Below, one piece after another: positions 1 through 9,461 of a DNA stretch of 64,000 nt. The notes under the pieces are model-generated. The model saw nothing but the letters and a program-made list of their open reading frames with translations. It was not told the origin of the DNA and ran no database searches. This DNA is from Desulfitobacterium hafniense DCB-2 (GTDB lineage: Bacteria > Bacillota > Desulfitobacteriia > Desulfitobacteriales > Desulfitobacteriaceae): the NCBI RefSeq assembly GCF_000021925.1, contig NC_011830.1:5119001-5183000 (forward strand), written 5' to 3'. Position numbers and translations under genes: made by a program. Position 1 is the first letter of the stretch. Every line of letters starts with the position of its first letter.

Positions 1-1142
1 GTTAAGGCGGCAAGGATCAGGGCTGCACCGGCACGCAAGTCGGTAGCGGTGACGGGGGCTGCCGTTAGATTTGAATTTCCTTGGATGATGGCACTGCGGC
101 CTTCAATTTTAATTTCGGCGCCCATCCGTTTGAGCTCATCCACATGCATGAAGCGGTTCTCAAACACCGTCTCCGTGACCACCCCCGTCCCATTGGCCCG
201 GGTTAAGAAGGCCAGGAAGGGCGCTTGCAGATCCGTCGGGAACCCCGGATGAACCTGGGTCTTAATATCAACAGCATTATAGACACCTTCACCTACCACA
301 CGGATGCCATCATCTTCCTCACGGAAATACACCCCTGCCTCTTCTATCTTGGCCAGGAGGGGTTTCAAATGGTCGGCGATCACATTTTGAACAAAGATAT
401 CGCCGCCGGCGGCGGCGGCCATGAGCAGATAGCTGCCTGCTTCGATGCGGTCCGGGATGACGGTGTGATTGGCACCATGCAACTCCTGAACACCTTCGAT
501 ACGAATCACACTGGTACCGGCCCCCCGGACTTTCCCGCCCATTTGGTTCAGGAAATTCGCCAAATCGATGATCTCCGGCTCTTGGGCAGCATTTTCAATA
601 AAGGTGGTGCCTTCGGCGCCGACTGCGGCCATCATAATGTTTTCCGTCGCACCCACACTGGGAAAATCCAAATAAATACGGGCGCCCCTTAATTTTGTCG
701 CACTCACATCCAGATAGCCATGATCCATGCGAATTTCCGCCCCCAGAGCTTCCAGGCCTTTGAGATGCCAATTGATCGGCCGTGAACCGATGGCACATCC
801 TCCGGGGTGGGAAATCCGCACCCTCCCCGTTCTGGCCAGCACCGGTCCCATGGTAACGATGGATGCTCTCATTTGGGATACTAAATCATGGGGCGCTTCC
901 AGGCTGGTGATTTCCGGTGTATTTATATACAATTGCGATCCTTCTCGCCTCACTGATGCACCAAATGCTCCTATAACCTGACACATGACGTCCACATCCA
1001 GTAAATGCGGGGCATCGTCAATGCGTATCGGCTCCGGAGACAACAAGCTGGCAGCAATTAAAGGCAGTACTGCGTTTTTTGCTCCGCTTACGGTGATTTT
1101 CCCTTCTAAGGAACTACCGCCAGCAACAATAATTTTGCTCAA
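1..1142 (-). CDS. murA: UDP-N-acetylglucosamine 1-carboxyvinyltransferase, 3' part beyond the window
   Basis: First committed step of peptidoglycan synthesis: transfers enolpyruvate from PEP to UDP-GlcNAc in the cytoplasm. About 380 codons are present; the family is usually about 420, so the last 40 or so lie outside the window. The start is a TTG at 1142, preceded by a GGGGGTG ribosome site; the protein opens SKIIVAGGSSLEG. The active-site lysine motif AKNAVLP (Lys22) and the catalytic cysteine loop HPGGCAIGSRP (Cys116) are both visible; Cys rather than Asp predicts fosfomycin sensitivity. It follows the ywmB-like gene, the Bacillus order atpC-ywmB-murAA. No promoter is clear in the 149 bp before it. 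Confidence 0.96.
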   Translation of the reverse strand, partial: MSKIIVAGGSSLEGKITVSGAKNAVLPLIAASLLSPEPIRIDDAPHLLDVDVMCQVIGAFGASVRREGSQLYINTPEITSLEAPHDLVSQMRASIVTMGPVLARTGRVRISHPGGCAIGSRPINWHLKGLEALGAEIRMDHGYLDVSATKLRGARIYLDFPSVGATENIMMAAVGAEGTTFIENAAQEPEIIDLANFLNQMGGKVRGAGTSVIRIEGVQELHGANHTVIPDRIEAGSYLLMAAAAGGDIFVQNVIADHLKPLLAKIEEAGVYFREEDDGIRVVGEGVYNAVDIKTQVHPGFPTDLQAPFLAFLTRANGTGVVTETVFENRFMHVDELKRMGAEIKIEGRSAIIQGNSNLTAAPVTATDLRAGAALILAAL

Positions 1143-1291
1143 GTGTCCAGGCACCCCCAATTATGTAAAACTATCTATAGGCCAACAAATCCCCCTGGAT
1201 TTGTTTAAAAGCTTAGCCAAAACTTATCCGACTTGCTTATATTCTCTTCAAGCACCCGAATTTCCTGCTTATTACCGGGTTTAGCCATGAT

Positions 1292-1942
1292 TTAAAATTC
1301 TTCCAGCAAAACCGGTATTGCCAAGGCGGTCCTGCCTTGACCATACCCTTGGCTGATCACTTGAATATTGACTTTATCGTTACCCGCAACAACTCTCGGC
1401 AACAAGGATTCTTGCCAGCCTGCCACTGAAGAGACACTCTCAGACAAGGAAAATTGCCGGGGAAGAATATTCTGTTGCAAAGCATAGTGAGCTATATCCA
1501 TCCCTTCCGGGACTCTTTCATCAAGGTAAGCGATGCCGCCTGCTTGGCCGACATCCTGTACCAATCCTTGGTACCATGAAAAAACGGCTTGTTCCGACTT
1601 CTGACTAATTCTGGTATATCCGGCCAGGGAATAACCTGCACTCATTGAATTGGCGGGATGAGACTCCTGCCAGACCCAACCTTCTTGCGGCAGCTTGTTA
1701 AGAAAATTCTCCTGAGGTTTACCTTTTGCAAACCAAAGGATGATGCGCAATTCTGCTTCCTGGGCCTCCAGCAGCCCTGTACTTAATAGTAAGGGATGCT
1801 TATCCTGTGCCTTCACTGCGGGAGAAAATGCTTGATTCCATAGAAAAGCATGGCTAAATACGGCAACTCCTAATAATACGATCAGCAATTGGGCGCTTAA
1901 GGGGGTATTTCGAAAATACGTCAAGGACGCTGTTCTCTTCAC
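1292..1942 (-). CDS. ywmB: YwmB family secreted protein
   Basis: 216 residues, start GTG with TGAGGAT just upstream. One hydrophobic segment at about residues 15-35 (a signal peptide or N-terminal anchor), then a soluble domain that should be outside the membrane. The assignment rests on length, secretion signal and position between the ATP synthase operon and murA, where Bacillus carries ywmB (a TATA-box-binding-like fold of unknown role). No catalytic motif is visible. Function unknown; a link to cell-wall synthesis or sporulation is only suggested by the neighbours. Confidence 0.7.
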   Translation of the reverse strand: MKRTASLTYFRNTPLSAQLLIVLLGVAVFSHAFLWNQAFSPAVKAQDKHPLLLSTGLLEAQEAELRIILWFAKGKPQENFLNKLPQEGWVWQESHPANSMSAGYSLAGYTRISQKSEQAVFSWYQGLVQDVGQAGGIAYLDERVPEGMDIAHYALQQNILPRQFSLSESVSSVAGWQESLLPRVVAGNDKVNIQVISQGYGQGRTALAIPVLLEEF

Positions 1943-2083
1943 TATATCCTCACACCTTATCTTCTCGTTCAGCTTTCTGCTCTCTTTAATTCTAGTTTTG
2001 CCAAAGCCTCGAAAAGATAACGGTTTTTTTGCAAGGATTTAAAATATTCTTCATCCGCATGTAAACCAATATAAACCAAAAAG

Positions 2084-2142
2084 AAAGAGGTTGCCTCAGA
2101 CGAGTAAAACTGCTTTTACTCTGGTTTAGAGACAACCTCTTT
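2084..2142 (-). terminator. terminator hairpin of the ATP synthase operon
   Basis: Outer arms AAAGAGGTTG and CAACCTCTTT enclose a second perfect hairpin, GAGTAAAA-CTGC-TTTTACTC (2102-2121). On the minus strand the outer stem runs into a T-rich tract, 34 bp after the atpC stop. The plus side is also T-rich, so it could work in both directions. Confidence 0.8.
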
Positions 2143-2175
2143 TTCAATCGAATGATGACACAGATAATAAAGCTG

Positions 2176-2574
2176 CTAATTCCGAGCTGCGTTGATCCTT
2201 GCTACAGCACGCATGAGGGCCAGCTCAGCACGTCGGACATCAATTCCCTCTCTCTGAGTCAGACGTTTTTCGGCTCTCTCTTTAGCTGCCAGGGCACGAT
2301 CCAGATCAACCCTCTCACCGGGTTCCGCTGTATCAGCTAAAATGGTTACCTTATTATCCGATACTTCCACGAATCCGCCGGAGGTGGCTATTTTTTCTAC
2401 TTTGCCATTAACCGTGTAGCGAATAACACCGATTTCGATGGAGGAAATCAAAGGTGCGTGATTAGGCAAAATCCCGATTTCACCGTTTCCCCCGGGCAGT
2501 ACCACAAATTCCGCTTCTTCTTTAAGCACATTGCCTTCCGGGGAAACGACACGGAGTGTAAACGTCCCTGCCAT
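2176..2574 (-). CDS. atpC: ATP synthase F1 epsilon subunit
   Basis: 132 residues, the normal length. The N-terminal beta-sandwich (about 1-85) includes the family motifs LRVVSPEGNVL, PGGNGEIGILPNHAPL and ATSGGFVEV; the C-terminal part (about 90-132) is the two-helix regulatory arm rich in Ala, Arg and Glu. It is part of the central rotor stalk and can inhibit ATP hydrolysis. It starts two bases after the atpD stop and is the last gene of the operon, followed by a hairpin terminator. Confidence 0.97.
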   Translation of the reverse strand: MAGTFTLRVVSPEGNVLKEEAEFVVLPGGNGEIGILPNHAPLISSIEIGVIRYTVNGKVEKIATSGGFVEVSDNKVTILADTAEPGERVDLDRALAAKERAEKRLTQREGIDVRRAELALMRAVARINAARN

Positions 2575-2576
2575 AA

Positions 2577-3974
2577 TTATGCCCCCAATGCTTTGGCTTT
2601 TTCAATAGCTTCTTCAATCGTTCCCACCATGTGGAAAGCCGCTTCCGGCAGGTTATCGTGCTTACCTTCCACGATTTCTTTAAAGCCGCGGATGGTTTCC
2701 TTGATCGGAACATATTTACCAGGTGAGCCTGTGAAGACTTCAGCCACATGGAAGGGCTGAGACAGGAAGCGCTCAATCCGGCGGGCCCGGGAGACGACGA
2801 GTTTCTCATCTTCCGAAAGCTCATCCATACCGAGAATGGCGATAATATCCTGGAGTTCTTTATACTTTTGCAGAATCTGCTGGACATCGCGGGCCACCTT
2901 ATAATGCTCTTCACCAAGAATCTGCGGGGAAAGAATCCGCGAGTTGGAATCCAAGGGGTCAACAGCGGGATAAATCCCTTTCTCAGAGATGGCACGGTTA
3001 AGAACCGTGGTGGCATCCAAGTGAGCGAAGGCGGTAGCCGGAGCAGGGTCAGTCAAGTCATCCGCAGGCACGTAGATAGCCTGTACGGAAGTGATGGAGC
3101 CGTTCCGGGTGGATGTAATCCGCTCCTGGAGGGCACCCATTTCGGTGGCCAGGGTAGGTTGGTAACCTACCGCTGAGGGCATACGGCCCAAGAGGGCGGA
3201 AACCTCAGAACCCGCTTGGGTAAAGCGGAAGATGTTATCGATAAAGAGCAGCACGTCCTGGTTCTGCACATCACGGAAGTATTCCGCCATGGTCAATCCG
3301 GTCAGTCCTACCCGCAAACGGGCGCCGGGGGGTTCATTCATCTGACCAAAAACCATGGCCATTTTGTCGATAACCCCGGACTCTCTCATCTCGTTCCAAA
3401 GGTCGTTTCCTTCACGGGTCCGCTCGCCGACGCCGGCGAAAACAGAGAGACCGCCGTGCTCCATGGCGATGTTATTGATCAGCTCCTGGATCAATACGGT
3501 TTTACCTACACCCGCACCACCGAAGAGTCCGATCTTACCCCCTTTGGAGTAGGGGGCTAATAAGTCGATAACCTTAATCCCTGTTTCCAGCATGACCGTT
3601 GATGGATCTTGATCCACAAAGGCTGGAGCAGGTCTATGGATGGGATAAGAGGTGTCCGTGTGGACTTCTTCCCCATTATCAATGGCCTTTCCCAGAACAT
3701 TAAAAATACGCCCTAAAGTCGCCGGTCCTACAGGAACGGTAATGGGAGCTCCGGTATTGAGAGCTGCCATGCCCCGCTGCAGGCCGTCGGTAGAAGACAT
3801 GGCCACACAGCGTACTGTATTGTTGCCCAAGTGCTGAGCGACCTCAAGGGTGAGATCGATCTTCTTCTCGGGAACCGTGACTTTAACAGCACTATAAATC
3901 TCTGGCAGTGCCTCGGAAGCAAACTCTACGTCAACTACCGCTCCCATGATTTGCACAATTTTGCCGATATTCAC
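2577..3974 (-). CDS. atpD: ATP synthase F1 beta subunit
   Basis: 465 residues, full length, catalytic subunit of the F1 head. The P-loop [15 protein letters not shown] (around residue 150), the catalytic glutamate motif GERTREGND and the conserved [21 protein letters not shown] segment are all intact. The start is a GTG 10 bases after AAGGAGG. It lies between atpG and atpC in the standard Firmicute order. Confidence 0.98.
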
Positions 3975-4010
3975 AGGCGAGAAACCTCCTTTTTGCGTTT
4001 TGGCCCTGGA

Positions 4011-4865
4011 TTATTCGAGAGCGCTGGCGCCCCCGACAATTTCGGAAATTTCCGTGGTAATCGCCGCTTGGCGAGCACGATTCAACTGCAGGGTCAGCCG
4101 CTCGATAGCCTCTTTAGCGTTGTCCGTTGCAGCCCCCATCGCGGTCATCTTTGCTCCCATCTCACTGGCTTTGCCTTCGAGCAAGGTGCGGAATACCTGA
4201 GTCTCCACATATTTAGGAAGGAGAGTGGTTAGAATCTCCTCGGCGGAAGGTTCGAAAATATACTCCGTGTTGGACACCTGCTTAGGCTTTTCAATGGGAA
4301 GAAGCTTGATCCGGGTGGGACGTTGGGAAATTGCACTGACGAATTCATTATAGAGGAGATAGACTTCATCCAATTCTCCGCTTTCATAAAGACCGATCAC
4401 TTCTTGAGCAATTTCCTTAGCCTGTCCATAGGATGGGTTATCGCCTAGCCCTACGAATTCGGCAATGGTCTCAATTTTGCCACGACGGTAAAAATCTCGC
4501 CCTTTGCGTCCAACGGCAACGAGTCTTACGTCGTGAGTTTCTTCTGCAATACTACTATTGGTCATCCGAATCAGGTTCGTATTATACCCTCCGCAGAGGC
4601 CTCGATCCGATGTAATGATGATATAGCCTACCCGCTGCACAGGACGCTCCATAAGGAGAGGATGGGTTACATCCGCTTGATCCTGAGCAAGACGTGCCAG
4701 AACTTCCTGTAATTGGCGGGCATAAGGGCGGGCAGCGATGACCTTTTCCTGAGCTTTACGTAATTTGGATGCAGCCACCATTTTCATGGCTTTGGTAATC
4801 TGCTGCATATTCCGTACGCCACGAATCCTGCGTCGTATATCACGTGCACTTGCCACCTGGTTCAC
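4011..4865 (-). CDS. atpG: ATP synthase F1 gamma subunit
   Basis: 284 residues; central rotor shaft of F1. The N-terminal helix ARDIRRRIRGVRNMQQITKAMKMVAASKLRKAQ and the C-terminal helix ending ITTEISEIVGGASAL are the two long coiled arms of the family, and SDRGLCGGYNTNL is the conserved core motif. Two GTG starts are possible: 4865 behind GGGGGTAG, or 4856, giving the more usual beginning MASARDIRRR behind AGGTGAACC. The difference is three residues. Confidence 0.97.
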   Translation of the reverse strand: MNQVASARDIRRRIRGVRNMQQITKAMKMVAASKLRKAQEKVIAARPYARQLQEVLARLAQDQADVTHPLLMERPVQRVGYIIITSDRGLCGGYNTNLIRMTNSSIAEETHDVRLVAVGRKGRDFYRRGKIETIAEFVGLGDNPSYGQAKEIAQEVIGLYESGELDEVYLLYNEFVSAISQRPTRIKLLPIEKPKQVSNTEYIFEPSAEEILTTLLPKYVETQVFRTLLEGKASEMGAKMTAMGAATDNAKEAIERLTLQLNRARQAAITTEISEIVGGASALE

Positions 4866-4912
4866 CTACCCCCTTTATTCGTTATTCCGCATGAAAAACT
4901 TTATGGGCAAAA

Positions 4913-6421
4913 TTACCCTAAGAAACCTTCCTTAACCTCAGTGATAGCCTTCTCAATCTCAGCATTCAGCTCATCGTTAAGGGCTTTTTCCGTGCGGATT
5001 TTCGCGAGGAGATCAGCTTTAGTGGTGCGCATGGTGCGCAGATATTCTTCTTCAAAGCTCTTGATTTTATCCACCGGGATATCGTCCAAGAAGCCTTTAA
5101 CCGCTGCATAGAGAACAACGACCTGCTCTTCGACGACCATAGGTTCATATTGTTTTTGCTTGAGAATTTCCATCATGCGCTCTCCGCGGGTGAGGCGCAT
5201 TTGGGTGATCTTATCCAAGTCGGAGCCAAACTGGGCAAAAGCCGCCAGCTCACGATACTGAGCCAAATCCAAGCGCAATTGTCCGGCCACCTGTTTCATC
5301 GCCTTAATCTGTGCGGAGCCGCCAACCCGGGATACGGAAATCCCCACGTTAATGGCCGGACGGAAGCCGGCGTTGAAAAGGTCAGTCTCCAGGAAGATCT
5401 GCCCGTCGGTGATGGAAATAACGTTGGTGGGAATGTAAGCCGAAACGTCTCCCGCTTGAGTCTCAATAATGGGAAGGGCGGTCATGGAACCGCTGCCCAA
5501 ATCCGGGGAGAGTTTGGCAGCCCGTTCAAGCAAACGGGAATGGAGATAGAAGACGTCTCCAGGATAGGCTTCACGGCCGGGAGGACGTTTCAAAAGCAGG
5601 GACAGTTCACGGTAAGCGGCCGCTTGTTTGGTCAAATCATCATAGATGATCAGAACATGCTTGCCGTTGTACATGAATTCTTCACCCATGGCGCATCCTG
5701 AATAGGGTGCGATATAAAGCATGGGAGCAGGCTCGGAGGCCGTGGCGGAAACCACGATGCTGTAATCCATCGCGCCATGATCTGCCAGGGTTTTTACCAC
5801 CCCGGCCACTGTGGAAGCTTTTTGTCCTACAGCGACATAGATACAGATAACATCCTTGCCTTTTTGATTGATGATGGTATCCACGGCCACCGCTGTTTTA
5901 CCGGTTTGCCGGTCACCGATGATCAACTCCCGCTGGCCGCGGCCAATGGGAACAATGGCATCAATGGATTTGAGTCCCGTTTGGAGTGGTTCATGAACGG
6001 ATTTCCGATAGACGACTCCCGGGGCAATGTTTTCAATGGGACGGAATTTATCGGTTTTGATTTCACCTTTTCCGTCAATAGGCTGACCGAGGGCATTGAC
6101 GACGCGGCCAATCATGGCTTCTCCTACAGGAACTTCCACAATACGACCGGTCCGCTTGACCTGGTCTCCTTCTCTGATCTCAGTAAATTTACCGAGGATA
6201 ATGCAGCCAATATTATCTTCCTCAAGGTTCATGGCCATCCCGTAAATGCCGCCGGGGAATTCCAGAAGCTCGCCGGACATAGCCTTTTCCAGACCATGAA
6301 CCCGGGCAATTCCGTCCCCAACTTGGATTACGGTACCTACATCCACTACCTCCACTGCACTATCATAACGTTCAATTTGCTGTTTGATAATTGAACTTAT
6401 TTCTTCTGGACGTAAATTCAT
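4913..6421 (-). CDS. atpA: ATP synthase F1 alpha subunit
   Basis: 502 residues, full length, non-catalytic nucleotide-binding subunit of F1. The Walker A motif GDRQTGKTAVAVD (about residues 169-181), the segment RPPGREAYPGDVFYLHSRLLERAAKL and the signature PAINVGISVSRVGGSAQ are all present. Begins with ATG, 43 bp after atpH. The opposite strand carries several sizeable open frames that only mirror the codon bias of this gene. Confidence 0.98.
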   Translation of the reverse strand: MNLRPEEISSIIKQQIERYDSAVEVVDVGTVIQVGDGIARVHGLEKAMSGELLEFPGGIYGMAMNLEEDNIGCIILGKFTEIREGDQVKRTGRIVEVPVGEAMIGRVVNALGQPIDGKGEIKTDKFRPIENIAPGVVYRKSVHEPLQTGLKSIDAIVPIGRGQRELIIGDRQTGKTAVAVDTIINQKGKDVICIYVAVGQKASTVAGVVKTLADHGAMDYSIVVSATASEPAPMLYIAPYSGCAMGEEFMYNGKHVLIIYDDLTKQAAAYRELSLLLKRPPGREAYPGDVFYLHSRLLERAAKLSPDLGSGSMTALPIIETQAGDVSAYIPTNVISITDGQIFLETDLFNAGFRPAINVGISVSRVGGSAQIKAMKQVAGQLRLDLAQYRELAAFAQFGSDLDKITQMRLTRGERMMEILKQKQYEPMVVEEQVVVLYAAVKGFLDDIPVDKIKSFEEEYLRTMRTTKADLLAKIRTEKALNDELNAEIEKAITEVKEGFLG

Positions 6422-6464
6422 CTTCGTCTATTCACCCCTATTTTTTGAGGTTCTCTCGACCCTT

Positions 6465-7001
6465 TTAAGCGTGGCTGAGGCTTTGGCGAATCCTCTGTAA
6501 TTTAAAGGCCACGGTTCCATCCATCACACGGTCCCCGATCTGAATCATGACACCGCCGATTAACTCCGGACGTACTTCCTTAACCATCCGTACATTCTTT
6601 CCGGTCATGCGGGCCAACTCCTGATGCAAACGCTGCTCTTGAGTCTCACTCAGGGGAATTGCACTGGCAACTTTAGCCTCCACAATATTGCGGGCTTCGT
6701 CAGCCAGACGTGCAAAGACCCGGGCAATCTCCAGAAGATAGTTTTGCCTTCTGCGATCGATCAGCAGGTTGAGGAAATTTCGCACAGTGACACTTAATTC
6801 ACCGGCGAAAATCTTGTTCATCAGATCTTTCTTCTCGGAAAGAGAAATGTGCGGATGGTAAAGGACGTGGGCTACCTCAGCATTCTGTTCAACACACTGC
6901 ACCAGCTCCTGAAGTTCAGCCTCGATACCATCCAAATTTTCCTGGACGGCAAGTTCAAACAAGGCTTGGGCATACCGCTGAGCTATCGCTCCCTTTAACA
7001 T
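6465..7001 (-). CDS. atpH: ATP synthase F1 delta subunit
   Basis: 178 residues. Peripheral-stalk protein joining the top of F1 to subunit b. The N-terminal helical domain begins AIAQRYAQALFELA, typical of the family, and the C-terminal signature is IGGVMIQIGDRVMDGTVAFKLQRI. The start codon overlaps the end of atpF by seven bases, which suggests translational coupling. Confidence 0.96.
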   Translation of the reverse strand: MLKGAIAQRYAQALFELAVQENLDGIEAELQELVQCVEQNAEVAHVLYHPHISLSEKKDLMNKIFAGELSVTVRNFLNLLIDRRRQNYLLEIARVFARLADEARNIVEAKVASAIPLSETQEQRLHQELARMTGKNVRMVKEVRPELIGGVMIQIGDRVMDGTVAFKLQRIRQSLSHA

Positions 7002-7489
7002 GGCAATTCCCCTACTTCTTGAATAAATTGCTCAATCATATCTTCCTGGCCTCTGACATCCAGGTTCTTACGAATAATTTTTTCGGCGACAGCCACAGAC
7101 AAATCGGCGACTTGTGCTTGGACCTGAGCAATGGCCCGATCCCGTTCCCGTTCAATATCAGCCAAAGCCGACTGTTTAATCTTTTCGGCTTCGCCATGGG
7201 CAGCGGCGAGAATTTCGGCAGCTCGCTGCTCGCTCAGTTTGGTTGCTTTGGCAATGACTTCCTGAGCTTCTTGACGGGCTTTGCGCATTTCTTCCTGGTA
7301 TTCGCGCTTTATTTGTTCAGCCTGCAGGCGCTCTTTTTCGGCATTGGCGATGTTAGCCTCAATCTGACTGCGGCGCTCCTCCATCATATTGATGAGGGGA
7401 TTCCAAGCGAATCGTCTGAGAATATAAACCAAGAGCAAAAAAGATAAGACCTGGACGACCAATGTTAAATCAAAATGTATGGGATTCAA
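6995..7489 (-). CDS. atpF: ATP synthase Fo b subunit
   Basis: 164 residues. One N-terminal membrane helix (about residues 8-27) followed by a long charged helix that forms the coiled-coil peripheral stalk. The motif RRFAWNPLINMMEERRSQIEANIANAEK is typical of the family. It overlaps atpH and is separated from atpE by 112 bp that hold a strong hairpin, so b and c message levels may differ. Confidence 0.96.
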   Translation of the reverse strand: MNPIHFDLTLVVQVLSFLLLVYILRRFAWNPLINMMEERRSQIEANIANAEKERLQAEQIKREYQEEMRKARQEAQEVIAKATKLSEQRAAEILAAAHGEAEKIKQSALADIERERDRAIAQVQAQVADLSVAVAEKIIRKNLDVRGQEDMIEQFIQEVGELPC

Positions 7490-7531
7490 TATTTACCCCC
7501 CTCTCAAGTCTTGTCCAGCGATGATTTTTTC

Positions 7532-7556
7532 AAGGGGGAACTTAGTGTTCCCCCTT
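7532..7556 (-). promoter_or_regulatory. intercistronic hairpin between atpE and atpF
   Basis: Perfect 10-bp stem, AAGGGGGAAC and GTTCCCCCTT, with a 5-base loop. No T-run follows on the minus strand, so a terminator is unlikely. Position directly after the c-subunit gene fits a 3' stabiliser or RNA-processing element that raises atpE message relative to downstream genes; that role is inference. Confidence 0.6.
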
Positions 7557-7601
7557 GTTCTTGACGGGCTGGGACTTAAGATCTCGCCCATGTATTGCAG
7601 A

Positions 7602-7832
7602 CTACTTAGTGAACATGAGAAGTAAGGCAAGTACCCAGGTCAGAAGAGGCAAAGCCTCGATCAGACCGACACCGATAAACATGGTGGATTGCAGAGCCCC
7701 TTTAGCTTCAGGCTGACGGGCAATACCTTCCACAGTTTTCGTGATGACACTACCATTACCAAGTGAAGCTCCGAGGGCTGCTAATCCAGCAGCAATCCCT
7801 GCACCAAGTGCAGCAGCAGCAGATACGTCCAC
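7602..7832 (-). CDS. atpE: ATP synthase Fo c subunit (proton type)
   Basis: 76 residues, two membrane helices joined by the polar loop ARQPEAK (38-44). The glycine/alanine-rich first helix packs the ring. The ion-carrying carboxylate is Glu59 in GLIEALP. Positions that hold Gln, Ser, Thr and Tyr in sodium-binding rings are Asn26, Ala60, Leu61 and Leu64 here, so proton coupling is predicted. GTG start behind AGGAGG. Confidence 0.97.
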   Translation of the reverse strand: MDVSAAAALGAGIAAGLAALGASLGNGSVITKTVEGIARQPEAKGALQSTMFIGVGLIEALPLLTWVLALLLMFTK

Positions 7833-7930
7833 AGAGTTTCCTCCTTTCTTATTTCCCCGATAAAATTTTAAGTATTATTCCTCAGTGCATATTTCAGCAC
7901 TGAAAATAAACGAAGATTGGATATAACTTC

Positions 7931-8668
7931 TTAATCCTCAGCCACTGCTTGAGCCACATAGGCTGTGGTCAAGACCGTAAAGACAAAGGATTGGATCGCC
8001 CCGATGAAGACGCTGAAGGCCAGCCAGATGGTATCCGGCAAGATTCCGCCTAATACCCAAATACCAGGAAGCATCAGAATGACGGAGATAAGAACCTCCC
8101 CGGCATAGATATTCCCAAAAAGACGGAAGGCTAAGGTCATTGGCTTGGACAATAAGTCAATGACGTGAATCAGCGAAAATACCGGATGGGGCTCTAAAAA
8201 ATGATGAAAATAATGAGAGCCTTTATGTTTTATTCCCATATAGAAAACTAGACCCATAGTCATCAAGGCTAAAGCCATCGTGGTGTTGATGTCGGCGGTT
8301 GGCGACATTAAAGCTGCCCCATGGAAGATCTCGTTCAACTTGGCGAACTCCACATTATGCAAAAGACCAAAAGTAAAGTTTGGCACCAAGCCGAACACAT
8401 TGGATGTAAAGACGAATAAAATCAGAGTAACTAAGTAACCTAGAAGGGGCTTGCCTTTTTCATAGTCCATATTGTCTGAGATGAGCTTGCGAACAAAATC
8501 AACCATCCACTCCAGGACATTCTGCATTTTTCCCGGCTTACCGCTGGTCAGATGCCGAACCCCAGAGAGTACAAAAACTATGATAATTGCCATAACTATC
8601 CAAGTCATGATCAGGGTTTTGCCATGGAGTGTCATGCCCCCGATTTCCCACAATATCGTTTCATGCAT
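7931..8668 (-). CDS. atpB: ATP synthase Fo a subunit
   Basis: 245 residues with five or six predicted membrane helices; forms the ion channels beside the c ring. The essential arginine lies in KPMTLAFRLFGNIYAGEVL and the C-terminal channel helix contains FVGAIQSFVFTVLTTAYVAQA-like sequence (FIGAIQSFVFTVLTTAYV here). ATG start. Upstream neighbour is the small AtpI-like gene, 11 bp away. Confidence 0.97.
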   Translation of the reverse strand: MHETILWEIGGMTLHGKTLIMTWIVMAIIIVFVLSGVRHLTSGKPGKMQNVLEWMVDFVRKLISDNMDYEKGKPLLGYLVTLILFVFTSNVFGLVPNFTFGLLHNVEFAKLNEIFHGAALMSPTADINTTMALALMTMGLVFYMGIKHKGSHYFHHFLEPHPVFSLIHVIDLLSKPMTLAFRLFGNIYAGEVLISVILMLPGIWVLGGILPDTIWLAFSVFIGAIQSFVFTVLTTAYVAQAVAED

Positions 8669-8679
8669 TGTCTATCAAT

Positions 8680-9036
8680 TCACCCCTTTCCACTGCTTAA
8701 AATGTTCTTTATGCTTGCCATGAGAGAAATTGCCAGGCCCAGGGCTATACCCAAAGCCAAAGGAAACAGCCAGGCCGCTTGGAAACGGCCCACTGCAACA
8801 ACCACCAAAGTTACCATGCCTAAACGCGCAAAAAAACTCCGACGCATGCGTTTAATCGCGATAACCACTTCGTCATCCACGCTGCGCAGAGTATCCCTAT
8901 GTAACCAAAAAGTAAGCAAAAAACCTAGTACATAGCCCGGGAGCGCACCTAAGAGATTGGAATTGCCTGTCACTGCCACTCCCATAAGAATGAAAGAGGT
9001 TCCTACCAGCAGGAGGATTAAATTATTTTTTGTCAT
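8680..9036 (-). CDS. atpI: ATP synthase subunit I (AtpI/UncI-like)
   Basis: 118 residues from the ATG at 9036 (a TTG at 9048 would add four). Four hydrophobic segments, two in each half, separated by a charged stretch HRDTLRSVDDEVVIAIKRMRRS. This is the usual plan of the I subunit, thought to help c-ring assembly or bring in magnesium. It overlaps the preceding gene by 14 bp and precedes atpB. Confidence 0.8.
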   Translation of the reverse strand: MTKNNLILLLVGTSFILMGVAVTGNSNLLGALPGYVLGFLLTFWLHRDTLRSVDDEVVIAIKRMRRSFFARLGMVTLVVVAVGRFQAAWLFPLALGIALGLAISLMASIKNILSSGKG

Positions 9037-9253
9037 CCATAACGCCAAACTTTCTCAGTGTAACAACCAAATAACATCCTCCCAATCCTAAACCTAAAAT
9101 CATCAAGAGAAGTGAAAGCCAAGGCTGAGTGCCGAATCTTTGATCAAGAAAACGCCCCAGCACAAATCCTCCCCCGACCAGTCCGGCCAGAGTGGTCGCA
9201 ATACTTGTCCCGAAAGCCATCGCCTTAAGTACGGTCATGCGATTGTCGCCCAT
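9023..9253 (-). CDS. atpZ: AtpZ/AtpI family small membrane protein
   Basis: 76 residues from the ATG at 9253, which has AAGGGAAG at the right distance; a GTG seven codons earlier has no ribosome site. Two membrane helices with the family-type motif GGGFVLGRFLDQRFGTQPWLSLL. First gene of the ATP synthase operon. Members of this family are thought to act with AtpI in magnesium/calcium transport or c-ring assembly; that role is taken from family knowledge. Confidence 0.75.
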   Translation of the reverse strand: MGDNRMTVLKAMAFGTSIATTLAGLVGGGFVLGRFLDQRFGTQPWLSLLLMILGLGLGGCYLVVTLRKFGVMDDKK

Positions 9254-9365
9254 TTTACTTCCCTTCTGATCCACCGAATGTTTCGAAGAATTGGAAATAG
9301 TAAAAATTTATGCCTGGTATAAATAATAACGCCGTTTTCTAAATATTTATTTTTTCCTCTTCCCT

Positions 9366-9394
9366 ATCATAACAATTTTTTATGCTTATCGCAA
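9366..9394 (-). promoter_or_regulatory. promoter of the ATP synthase operon
   Basis: On the minus strand: -35 TTGCGA, exactly 17 bp, -10 TATGAT. Good match to a vegetative sigma-A promoter, leaving a leader of about 105 bases before atpZ. Confidence 0.7.
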
Positions 9395-9461
9395 TAAGCG
9401 AGTTCGAAATAAGCAATTAATAAATCACAGGAAACCGATTGAAAAAAATAATGGTGAATGA

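Noticed and set aside
7602..7832. Sodium-driven ATP synthase
   Set aside because: The c subunit lacks the Gln, Ser, Thr and Tyr ligands of sodium-binding rings.
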